The notes below the pieces were generated by a model that was not told where the DNA came from, ran no database searches, and saw nothing but the letters and a program-made list of their open reading frames with translations. This document shows positions 13,001-23,159 of a stretch of DNA of 64,000 nt, piece by piece. This DNA is from Torreya grandis (Eukaryota > Streptophyta > Pinopsida > Cupressales > Taxaceae): the NCBI GenBank assembly GCA_037957365.1, contig JARHVA010004092.1, positions 1,428,501 through 1,492,500 of the forward strand, written 5' to 3'. The position numbers and the translations under genes are program-made. Numbering within the stretch: position 1 is the stretch's first letter; each line of letters opens with the position of its first letter.

Positions 13001-15840
13001 AATTGTAAGAACATATATCCAATACATAGATGATAATTGTATTATCTATAAGGTGGCAAACCCTAAGGTATAGGCTAATGATCCCAACTATCAGTGGCCC
13101 TAACCACCCCAACCATCAGTTGGATGGTAGAATCAGGCATCTGAGTTTTATCATAAAGTTATGATCATAAAAGTGACATAGGAATGGTACACCAATCAAT
13201 AGTCAAACATATAAAAATAGACACTTAAACACTAGATCAAGCACATGACCAAGACCTCAAGAATAATTAGCTTGCACAACACTCAAGCTACACGAGATAA
13301 GAAAAGGACATTCATCCAAGGGAGCATAAGAGTTCTTCTAAGATTTTTAGATTCAAACTCAAGAAGTCACATTCATAGGTAAATCTGAGTTTGTGTTTTG
13401 GATCCTCAATTTCTTGAAAATTTAAGCTAAATTTTGTTTCCCAAAAGCTTCATGCTTCCTTGAATTTGCATAAACAAGAACCAAATCAAGATTTTAACAA
13501 GAAAACTAACTATAAAAGAGTCAAATAAAGATATTGGTTTTAATTCAACATGAAACATATTCAAGCCAAGAGGTATAGTTTACCACTTACTAATGTGGAT
13601 AGTTAATACAAATAACAACACTTATATCTACTCACCCACTAGTAATTAAAGCTTTAACAAAACACTGATGGTTCCCCACACTATATTCTAGGTTTGAGAT
13701 AATTTATGAGGAGAAATAAAATAAGAAAAAGGATAAGCCCAACCATTATCAAGAATACAAAATCATCCATATCAACCCAATGTATAAAATGATAACATTA
13801 TAAATAGATTCACCTAATATCTCATGATCTAGAATCAATGAAAAAGGGCATTTCCATAAAATAGGAGGGCACACATACAATAAGACCCAAAAGGGGAAGA
13901 GGCAATAATATTTAGCAAGTTATCACATTCCATACCTCATAAAAATAGAGTAAATAATAAAAAATAATTTTTTTAAAACAATTAAAGAACTATAGCATAA
14001 TATTAATTTTTATAACTTCAGTTTAATATGGAAATGGGTCCAATTGGTTTTATTGGGGTATCCATCCATATTCCAGATATTAAGAAGCATTATACAATTG
14101 GCTTAACCCAATCCAAGAGGAGAGTTACATAATGGGATGCCCCATACATCCAATACCAAAGCTCATAATTCTATAGTGGTTTAATAAAGGCCATAATTTC
14201 TTGCAAGAATTTAATTTGGGTAAAAAGAAATACTTATATTTGTAATAAATTTATGGTGGTTCACAATTATATTCATAGTGTATAAAAAGGGGTTTTTTAA
14301 ATAAATCTAGGATATTTAATGATATTGTACCTACAACTTAACCTATACATGGTGTAGCCCTATGACTATTTTCATATACAAATTTTCCAAAAATCGAAAG
14401 CTCACAATCACATATTGGTAACTTATTCTAGAAGATCAAAATGTCATAACAAATTTGAATCAACTCATTCATATATGCATATGGATTTATCTATTTTGAG
14501 TCAAATTCAAACCATATAATATTTAGAAATATTATCCAAAATAGAGATAATCAATTTGCCTAGTTTATATGGTAATTTTGCATGTGGTTTCATTTTTTTC
14601 CATCAAACCTAAAATCCACGGAGACCTATAGTTCAAACATTGTCAATAAAATTTAAATAAATACTTAATTGAATAATTAATTACAAGCTTATCATGAAGG
14701 TTATGATGTTGGTTTGTTTCTCCTAGTTATTGCCATCTCCCTGCACACCCAAGAGGGTTCAAAAATTGTTCCATAGCCCACATTCAAGATCTTATCCCCC
14801 AACTCCTATGTTGTCCTAGATAGAAGGATGTGACTCCTTAAAATAATGATATTTTTGCCTCGATAGACCACCAAATCCTACACCATGTTGATGGTAGAGG
14901 TGCCATATTGAGATATTCCCAAGGGAAATTTCATAAAGGAATGGAGAGTTTAGGCATCATGCCATGCTTCACTAAAATTTCAACAACCAAGAATGTTTTC
15001 ACTGACCCAAACTTTTTATTGAATTTTATAAGGTACCAAGTAAAAGTTAATGCCAAGTGACATCTCATTAAATATCACATGAAACTTTAACTTTTCAATG
15101 AAATGAATAAATCCATGAAATGTTAAGAAGTCAAAATGAATTATCATTCCATGTATTAAAAATAGCTAAGTCACATCCCATTTATCCTTATGACAAGACC
15201 AAATTTTTACTATGGAAAGGCAAATTAATGATATGCTTAGGAAAGTTAATGACCAATTCCTCAAGGCAAAACAATACAAAAATTCCCTCTTTTAATTAGA
15301 GAAACAAACTCATATAATCTAAGGGAGTCTAACCATTCCAAAAGGGGACTATTAACTCAATGTTATATCATAATGGATAGCACCCAAGGCTACATAATAA
15401 AACATAAAGCGGAGTAAAGAATGTTAAAATAAAAAACACTAAAAAGGATTGAAAACATAATCATGAACATGAAAAATGACACTCAAGCACATGACTTGAA
15501 TAGGGATCATCAATGATCTCATAACTCATTAATTTAAACAAAACATAAAATATGATACAAGTGATCACTCACATAAAGGTAAGAAGATAATAAAAATGAA
15601 GTCAACAAATATCAAAAGACTCAATATGAACCATGGTTTTAACTATCACCTTGTTATTTTACTTGTCAATATTGACTTGACTACTTATAAACTTTCCTTA
15701 TTTTCCTAGCATCCAATGTCCACCAATGAGCCTAGCTCACTAGACCTATTCCTAAAAACACTAAATAACACATCAACAATAATTTCTCTAGAAATATACA
15801 TCAAATAAAATATTATATAGACATAATAAAAGAGTATGTC
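10021..15840. other. AT-rich non-coding DNA, no recognisable gene
   Basis: About 5.8 kb of AT-rich sequence without convincing coding relics. Frames such as 10523-10757 overlap on both strands and have no family signal. A possible decayed minus-strand frame at 14700-15065 is listed separately. Sequences such as AACCCCAATTTTTCTAGG near 10454 recall LTR ends, but no partner copy was found. The stretch is interrupted at its right end by element A and probably continues at 22107. Confidence 0.55.
14700..15065 (-). pseudogene. Possible decayed coding fragment, unknown
   Basis: On the minus strand a single frame runs about 120 codons with five stops: TAA twice, TGA once and TAG twice. It includes the stretches SFMKFPLGISQYGTSTINMV and KILNVGYGTIFEPSWVCREM. 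The composition looks protein-like compared with flanking AT-rich DNA, but I cannot place it in a family. Two of the five stops fit Trp/Gln decay. It could equally be chance in a locally GC-richer patch. Confidence 0.25.
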
Positions 15841-15845
15841 ATAAG
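15841..15845. repeat. Target-site duplication of element A (left copy)
   Basis: ATAAG directly abuts the first base of the 5' LTR. The same five bases follow the last base of the 3' LTR at 22102-22106. A 5-bp duplication is normal for LTR retrotransposon integrase. Confidence 0.92.
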
Positions 15846-15987
15846 TGTTGATCCCCAAAAATGTCACTCATTTTTGGAACAACATATGAGCTATCTTGGT
15901 CCTACAGGACCAAAACTTCTCTCTTCCCTTCTCAAAATTTGTTCTGATCTTTCAAATTCCTTTTTTTCAAGCTTTAAAAAAATATAA

Positions 15988-16095
15988 AGACTCTACAGGC
16001 TTGAATCTGTGGACTCTATAGGAAAAAAATCTACAGACTCTGTAGGCCAAGTTTTATGGGCTACATAGGTTGATTTCTACGGACTCTACAGGAAG
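15988..16095. repeat. Array of palindromic ACTCTGTAG motifs in LTR U3
   Basis: Four to five related copies of a motif around GACTCTGTAGG occur within about 110 bp. The clearest, CTACAGACTCTGTAG at 16031-16045, is a palindrome with 7-bp arms around one central base. A diverged version of the array is kept in the 3' LTR (about 20260-20372). Repeated palindromes in U3 commonly act as enhancer or protein-binding sites in LTRs, but no factor is identified here. Confidence 0.7.
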
Positions 16096-16797
16096 GAAGC
16101 AAGCTCTCAAAAGAACAAGTTTTCAACACTTAGTCATTTCTAGGATTGGTTTAGCACCTCAGTTCAATCAAAGGATTTCAATCAGAAAATGATAAAGGAA
16201 TTAGGCTTAAACCATTAAACTTTGAACCACTTTGGTTTTAAGGTTCAATGGGTTCAATGACCAAGTTGGTTCAACGTGCTTGGTGCAAAAGAACAAAGGA
16301 CTTAGCCAAATAACGAAGAATGAACTGTTGAACCACTGAACCAAAGTTGGTTCAATTAGTTGGTTCAATCGAAAGGTTCAAGGGGCTGCCTCAAAGTGAA
16401 AAAGGCAAGTGACCTTGCAGAGGGTAAGAAACATTGGTTCAAAAGCTAAAAGGCAGCCTCAGTCAAAGGAAAAGCCCGACTGAAGAGAGAAGCCTGTGGA
16501 AAAATGCTCGATGGAAAAAAGACAAAATAGAGTGGAAGCCACCATGTGTCATCTTCTGCAAGACCCCCAAAGGTTTCTAAAAGCTTCTATAAGTTAAGAA
16601 AAATATGTCATGTGTCTTATTATGACTCAGTGGAATGTGATGAGTGTTTGCATCCATGTTCCCCTTTTGGAGTTGCTCGAGAAAAACATGTCATGGACCC
16701 CATTTTTTGTAAGTTTCTAATGAGTTTCATAACAATGGAACTTGCCACTTGTCAAAGACACAAAAAGGACCCCCCGAAAGACATAGGCAAGAAGGGA

Positions 16798-16804
16798 TAT
16801 AAAG
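16798..16804 (+). promoter_or_regulatory. Candidate TATA box, element A 5' LTR
   Basis: TATAAAG occurs here and is conserved at the equivalent position of the 3' LTR (21073-21079), exactly 952 bp from each LTR start. A second AT-rich candidate (TTTATAATA, near 17044) is not kept in the 3' copy. Transcription of the element would start shortly downstream if the first box is the functional one. Confidence 0.5.
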
Positions 16805-17831
16805 AGCAAAGAAGTGCTTAAGTAGTGAAGAGAGGAGTGAGACCAAAGGACCAAAAATATCTTTAAAAGATTTATTCCTAGTAGGTGATATAGTATCTAT
16901 GAATTGATCATTAGGAGGTGCAAACAACAAACGACGTGGCCCACGATCTCTCATATGATGTTTAAGCAGCATGCTCTTCCCAATAATGGGAACGTGCATG
17001 CGTCATTTATGAAAGGGGCACCAAAAGGCCTCCTTTCTTCCCTATTTATAATAATCTCTCATTTGTTGTAAAGAAGACTTTTGATTTTACAAAAGCAAAA
17101 CTTTTCCCATTTTGAAAGAGAAAAATTGAGACTTTGAGCTCAGGTTGTAATTTCATTTCCATTGTTATCTGAATGACAAAGCAAGTTTTTCATAGACTTT
17201 GTGTTGTTCTAACTTGTGTCATCTGAAGGTGTCCTTATTCATTTAATTTGGTGCGTAGAATTAGTGAAGGTAATAAAGAAGTGTCCTGAAACCAACTGTG
17301 AGAAGACTTTGTGCTTTCACAATTGATTTTAGCCTATATTTTCCTTTCCCTTTTATGTTGAGGATTCTGGGGTGACTTTTTGCCCCCATTATCCTTTGTG
17401 ATATACTCTTTGGCCAGTTTAGGTGGAGACTTTGAGCTCTGTTTCATCCTATTGTTCCTACATTCTTTTGATCACTAGTTATTTCACTACCTGAAAGAAA
17501 CTCCTGCTATTTCTTGTAAGGACACTTCTGAAAGAAGAGAAGTGCCTTCAACATTTATAGCTAGGATTTTCTCCTTTATCTATGTGTATCATCTCTGAAA
17601 GAAGATAGATGGATGGTTTGTCCCACCCTTGTGCCTTACTTTCTACTTATTTATATAGTATATAGCCTCTGCATATTTAATAGGGAACCTCCCCTTGATG
17701 AGAGGAGAGATTTGTCCCCTGTTGATGTAGTAAACTTGCACACTAGGATGAACCATCTCCCTATGCTATGGTGATAGGAACTATTTTGGTCACAAGTTAG
17801 CTCATCGACAAAATATTCACCCAACAATTTT

Positions 17832-17850
17832 TTGTGACTCCGCTGGGGAT
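17832..17850 (+). other. Primer binding site for tRNA-Arg, element A
   Basis: The sequence TTGTGACTCCGCTGGGGAT starts 5 bp after the 5' LTR. It matches the complement of the 3' end of plant tRNA-Arg(ACG), TGGCGACTCCGCTGGGGA, except for G-to-T and C-to-T at the second and fourth bases. The tRNA sequence is from memory. tRNA-Arg priming is known for Ogre/Tat-type gypsy elements. This site would prime minus-strand DNA synthesis. Confidence 0.8.
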
Positions 17851-18179
17851 GAACGTGTAGTCTGAAGCCTCAAGTTTTAGATTGAAGCAGTTCCTTCCCT
17901 TATCCATTATAGGTCTGGTGAATCCATTCTGTGTCTTACCCATTATCATTAGAGCCTTACCATCTTCCTCCATCTTTTGTTATATTATCTAGTCTACAAA
18001 ACTAGAGCTGCTAGGAAAGAAAGTACAATTTGAAGCCTCAAGCTTTAAGCTAAAGCAGGGCCAGTTTCTTTTCCATTTTTGTCCTATAATTTGACAACTC
18101 CACTCAGATGTGTTATCCCTATTTTTCATAATCCAATCATGGTAGTTTGAGGCCCTTGGGGTAGCTCATTTGGCCCACT

Positions 18180-19628
18180 TAATCTAACTCCACCCCTACA
18201 TGAGCTACCACTTAGTTCAAGGAATAATTTCCCCAAATTCTTTGGTGATGGAAGAGTCCACCCTGATGAACACATTGCAGCCTTCACCATAGCCTATGGT
18301 GTGATAGTGGTGGAATTTGAAGACGTGGCAATTAGGCTTTTTGTGGAGACACTACAAGGTACTGCTATAGACTAGTTTTACCATCTATAGACTAGATCAG
18401 TGACTAGCTGGGACACTATCAAAGCTAAATTTGAAGCCAAGTTCAAGATAGCAAAGGATGCACATGCCTTGCTAGCCCAGCTCACACAAATGAAGAAGGA
18501 GCCTATGAGCCTATGAGGGACTTCATTTCCAGGTTCAACAAGCTAAGGCATAGGATTCCCATGATCGCCCAACCAACACCTCATAATCTCTTGTGTTTCT
18601 TCATCAACTCACAACTGCCTAAAGTGAGTTTTCTATTGAGATGGGCTAGACATATAGACCTTGAGGCTGCTCAGGACTTGGCTACTAAGGTAGAAGATGA
18701 CCTTATCTTGGTAGGAAAGATAAGGAGAGACCCTAATAAAGGTAAATCCTCTTCATCTTCTAAGTATTCACCTACAGCCACCACTGACCCAATGGTAAAA
18801 AAGCTAGCAAATGAGATGTTAGCTCTCAAAAAGCAAATGGTGTAAGGGATGTCATCTACTCTTATATATAGAGATATTTCTAGGATGACATTCCCTAATT
18901 AAGCACATCAAGGGCAACCCAATCATCTTCCTCCCCCATAGAGGAACCTTGCCATTGAAGCACCTCCAGCCAACTCAACAGTTGGGTATTTGGAAATAGA
19001 GCATGATTTCTCTTTCCAACCTTAGTTTAATCAAGAAAATGATGCTAGTCTCTTCACAGAGGATCAAGAAGAGTTAGTTGGTGACTCCCACATTAGTTTC
19101 CTGGATTACCAAGATGAACCTAGAAGTAAAGGTGAAGCATTTGAGGGATCATATAATGTGGTCACCCAGTCCCAGAGTCAGTCAGCTCAACAAGCTGATA
19201 AAGGAAAAATAGAGGAGTGACCTCAACCTACAATTTTGATTGCTAAGTGTGGGGTCACTCTACCTATCCAGCCAAAGGACCTAGTGATTACTAAGAAAGT
19301 AAGTATCCCAAAAATTTCTACACCTTCTACTTTAAATTCATAGGCCAGTCCTCCCACCCCTCCCATAAACTAAAAGGAAGAACTTCCATCCCCTGTGCCT
19401 AGTCCAACCCAGCCATTTGACATAATTGATCATGTCAAATGTGTCAAGACCCAAATGATGGCCCCTGCAGCCCAAATTTTGTTTGAATCTTTAGGTAGGG
19501 ATGAAATAGCAGAAGAATTGGTGGAGTGTAGCATAAGTGCAGAAGAACCCTCCCCTCCAAATGAAGAAGAATCTAAGATATTTGAGGGGGACAATCAAGA
19601 CATGTGCTGGGCTAAGCTATCAAAATAG
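18180..19628 (+). pseudogene. Element A gag (Retrotrans_gag) plus protease-linker relic
   Basis: Gag forms the particle that packages element RNA. From 18241 the frame reads FGDGRVHPDEHIAAF and LFVETLQGTAID, then a TAG where the family has Trp, then FYHL. A SWDTIKAKFEAKF stretch follows. These are the hallmarks of the Retrotrans_gag domain. A tandem 8-bp duplication GAGCCTAT (18499-18506, 18507-18514) breaks the frame. Discounting it, the frame matches the long downstream stretch at 18513-18845 (MRDFISRFNKL) that continues the domain. Later codons up to 19628 include FDIIDHVKCVKTQMMAP, resembling the linker found just before gypsy protease. No CCHC knuckle is seen. Several in-frame TAG/TAA codons interrupt. 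The gene ends here with no pol behind it. Confidence 0.85.
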
Positions 19629-20016
19629 TAAATTATGGTACTAGGCTGTGCTACTACCCATCAAAATTATGAAAAAGAACTCTTTGCCAGGAGAGCAAAG
19701 ATTTGTGTTTTTTTGACCAAAAGTCAAGTCTTGCTTTGGGGCAAGAAGAGAAGAAAACCAATGGGAAGACAAAAAAAAGTGGTTTCCTGGTAGAGAGTTC
19801 CATTCACCCATCACCATTTCTGGGGACAAAATGGTTTCCTACTAGTTTATTAGGATGGCACACCATTTTCACTATTTTGAAATGGGTAGCATTTGAAGTG
19901 CTTCAAATCTTGAGGCATTAGATAAGACCATTTGTACATATGTATATTTGTATAGTCTTTAGTTCTATTTTGTGCTTTTCATTTTCATTTTTGGAGCCTT
20001 TCTTTTTGGGCAGCAT

Positions 20017-20075
20017 GACTTTGTGGCCCAATGGTACGCTTATAAGGCATTGGAGATTCTAGATTTTACTCCCTT
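20017..20075 (+). repeat. tRNA-Arg-like segment upstream of the 3' LTR of element A
   Basis: The stretch beginning GACTTTGTGGCCCAATGG matches the 5' end of plant tRNA-Arg(ACG), GACTCCGTGGCCCAATGG, including an intact A-box (TGGCCCAATGG). It is followed by TAAGGC, then TTGG, then AGATTCT, all in tRNA order. There is a short insertion (TACGCTT) in the D-loop region. About 13 bases of the anticodon arm are missing, and the B-box area is degraded (GATTTTACTCCC). It is the same isoacceptor as the element's primer site. It is not a functional tRNA. The tRNA comparison is from memory. Confidence 0.6.
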
Positions 20076-20120
20076 CAATTGATTGTTATAATAGAAGGAA
20101 GTTCCCCAACTGGAGCCAGC

Positions 20121-22101
20121 TGTTGGTCCCCAAAAATGTCACTCATTTTTGGAACAACATATGAGCTATCTTGGTCCTACAAGACCAAAACTTCTCTCTT
20201 CCCTTCTCAAAATTTGTTTTGAGCTTTCAAATTCCTTTTTTCCAAGCTTTCCAAAAATCTATGGACTCTGTAGGTTTGAATCTACAGACTCTATAAGAAG
20301 AAAATCTATGGACTCTGCAGACCAAGTTTTACGGGCTACATAGGTTGATTTCTACAAACTCTGTAAGAAAGAAGCAAGCTCTCAAAAGAACAAGTTTCCA
20401 GCACTTAGTCATTTCCAAGATTGGTTCAGTGCCTTAGTTTAATTAAAGGATTTCAATTAGCAAATGATAAAGGACTTAGGCTTGAACCATTGAACTTTGA
20501 ACCACTTTGGTTCAAAGGTTTAATGGGTTTAATGACCAAGTTGGTTCAATGTACTTGGTGCAAAGTAACAAAGGACTTAGCCAAATAATGAAGAATGAAC
20601 CATTGAACCGTTGAACCAAAGTTGGTTCAATCAGTTGGTTTAATCAAAAGGTTCAAGGGGCTGCCCCAAAGTGAAAAGGGCAAGTGCCCTTGCAGAGGGC
20701 AGGCATCATTGGTTCAAAAGCTCAAAGGCAGCCTCAGTCAAAGGAAAAGCCTGACTAAAGAGAAAAACCCACAAAAAAAGGCCCGATGGAAAAAAGATAA
20801 AATAGAGCAGAAGTTGCCATGTGTCATCTTTTGTAAGACCCCCAAAGGTTTTTAAAAGCTTCTATAAGTTAAGTGGAATACGTCACATGTCCTATTATGA
20901 CTCAATAGAATGTGACGAGTGTTTGCGTCTGTGTTCCCCTTTTGGAGTTGCTCAGGCAAAATGTGTTGTGGAACCCATTTTTCGTAAGTTTCTAATGAGT
21001 TTTATAATAGTGGAACTTGCCACTTGTTAAAGACACAGAAAGGACCCGCCCAAAGACATAGGCAAGAAGGGCTATAAAGAGGAAATAAGTCCTTAAGTAG
21101 TGAAGAGAGGAGCAAGACTAAAGGACCATAAATATCTTTAAAAGATTTATTCCTAGTAGGTGATACAATATCTGTGAAATGATCATTAGGAGGCACAAAT
21201 GACAAATGATGCAGCCCACGATCTCTCATATTTTGTTTAAGCTGCGTGCTCTTCCCAATAATGGGAACACGCATGCGTCATTTGTGAAAGGGGTGCCAAA
21301 ATGCCTCCTTTCTTCCCTATTTATTGTAATCTCTCATTTTTTGTAAAGGAGACTTTTGATTTTACAAGAGTGAAACTCTGCCCATTTTGAAAGAGAAAAA
21401 TTGAGACTTTGAGCTCCGGTTGTAATTTCATTTCCATTGTTATCTGAATGAGAAAGTAGGGTTTTCACATAATTTGTGTTGTTCTAACTTGTGTCATATG
21501 AAGGTGTCCTTATTCATTTAATTTGGTGCATAGAAGTAGTGAAGGTAATAAAGAAGTGTCTTGAAACCAACTATGAGAAGACTTTGTGCTTTCACAATTG
21601 ATTTTAGTATGTGTTTTCCTTTCCTTTTTGTGTTGAGGATTCTTGGGTGACTTTGTGCCCCCATTATCCTTTGTGATATACTCTTTAGGCAGTTGAGGTG
21701 GAGACTTTGAGCTCTATTTCATCCTATTGTTCCTACATTATTTTCATCACTGGTTATTTCACCACCTGAAAGAAACTCCTGCTATTTCCTATAAGGACAC
21801 TTCTAAAAGAAGAGAAGTGCCTTTAGTATTTATAGCTAGGATTTTCTCCTTTGTTTGTGTGCATCATCTCTGAAAGAAGAGAGATGGATGGTTTTTCTCA
21901 CCCTTGTGTCTTACTTTTTACTTATTTATATAGTATATAGCCTCTGCATATTTAATAGGGAACCTCCCCTTGATGAGATGAGAGATTTGTCCCTTATTGA
22001 TGTAGTAAACTTGCACACCAGGATGACCCATCTCCCTATGTTGTGGTGATAGGAACTATTTTGGTCACCAGTTAGCTGGCTGACAAAATATTCACCCAAC
22101 A
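20121..22101 (+). repeat. Element A 3' LTR
   Basis: This second LTR copy is 1981 bp, starts TGTTGGTCCCC and ends CACCCAACA. It is preceded by a weak purine-rich tract (AGAAGGAAG, about 20093-20101) and followed by ATAAG at 22102-22106. Visible differences from the 5' copy are mostly C/T and G/A changes. Confidence 0.92.
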
Positions 22102-22106
22102 ATAAG
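22102..22106. repeat. Target-site duplication of element A (right copy)
   Basis: ATAAG is identical to the five bases preceding the 5' LTR (15841-15845). Confidence 0.92.
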
Positions 22107-23159
22107 TAAATTAGGAATACACATCTATTGAATAATGCATCATAATCAATATCATAATGTTTAGAAATAAATTAATCAACTTTAATACTTAGTCATAATA
22201 TGAATCTGGCTAAGATGATCCTACAAGGTTAGCATGCTAATAATAAGAAAATGCTTCTCGAGGTGGGGTCATAAAAACTATATATCTATATGGTATGTGG
22301 ATGGGGAGTGAATAGATAGTTGCAGGGGGGGTGTCTTGACCATATATATGTCAAGAATTACATTAGATTTTTTTTTAAATATCTTAAATTAAAATTAGAA
22401 TGTCCTTCTATATAAGATATTCTGTCAGTCTTTATGAATTGTGATTTGTGTTGTGATCATGTATCTAGGGTTGAATTTATCAATTTCCACACATAATAAA
22501 ATATTTTTAAATTTATTTTTTTATGGATCACATATTCATATTTTTACATGAATACTTTTCATAGTTGTAAGAGATTTATTATATTCATAATTTATATGAT
22601 AGAAATTGTGTATATGATTATTATTTAAGTAACCAATGACAACTATTGCAATATTAAAGATAATTATATGTTATAAATTAAAAATAATTATTAAATATAA
22701 TAATACATGTCATAATATAATATAGTCATTGCCATTAATTTTATAAGGCATTGACATCATTTTTTAATGAAAGTGATGTTATAAAAAACTTAATGTCTAG
22801 TCATTATTATCATCATCATATTTGTCATTGTCATCACTCTCATCCACATCATTTTGACATTTGTTTACTTATTTATCATTCTTGTTTCAACTCATCTCCT
22901 TAAAAATAAATGAAACATCAACTATTAAGATCAATTGTTTTGAATTATTTAAAAAAGAAATTATTTTTTAATTATAGTTGAATTTATGTTATAGTTAGGG
23001 TTTGGTGTAATATTTGAGTGTGAAAAAATAATGAACACATAAATATCCACAATGGGAGTTGGATGTTTCCTATAAAACAAAAGCCTCACATAATTAATTA
23101 GTTAATTGTATAACATATTATATAAATTCAACAATTCTTAATTTCAGTATTTGACTAAG
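22107..23159. other. AT-rich non-coding DNA with a G-run/LTR-start-like motif
   Basis: No coding signal. A seven-G run at 22325-22331 directly precedes TGTCTTGACC at 22332, which looks like a polypurine tract followed by a TG LTR start on the plus strand. No second copy of such an LTR was found, so this stays tentative. The rest is low-complexity A/T sequence with a TCATCATCAT-like stretch near 22806. Confidence 0.45.

Larger units (their letters stand above)
15846..17826 (+). repeat. Element A 5' LTR
   Basis: This LTR of 1981 bp has the same length as the 3' copy. It contains a cluster of near-palindromic ACTCTGTAG-type motifs (about 15988-16095), a cluster of GGTTCAA heptamers (about 16215-16445), and a TATA box at 16798. 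The TATA box is at the same offset (952) as in the 3' LTR. An open frame at 16546-16821 lies wholly inside the LTR and has no family match. Confidence 0.92.
15846..22101 (+). mobile_element. Element A: gag-only Ty3/gypsy LTR retrotransposon (TR-GAG type)
   Basis: This is a structurally complete 6256-bp element. Two LTRs of 1981 bp each begin TGTTG and end CAACA. They are flanked by perfect ATAAG duplications. A tRNA-Arg-type primer binding site lies 5 bp after the 5' LTR. The 2.3-kb interior encodes only a decayed gag with the linker that normally precedes protease; no protease, RT, RNase H or integrase follows. This matches the published TR-GAG class of non-autonomous plant elements, which need enzymes from a partner. 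By eye the LTRs differ at roughly one site in ten, mostly transitions, so the insertion is old. The primer type and gag suggest a Tat/Ogre-related partner (inference). Confidence 0.9.

Noticed and set aside
16546..16821. 91-codon frame inside the 5' LTR of element A (ECDECLHPCSPFG), with a similar frame at 20821-21030
   Set aside because: Similarity between copies is explained by LTR identity. The 3' copy is shorter, differences are freely amino-acid changing, and no family match is recognised.
20017..20075. Functional tRNA-Arg gene
   Set aside because: The anticodon arm is missing, the acceptor stem cannot close and the B-box is degraded; kept only as a tRNA-like segment.
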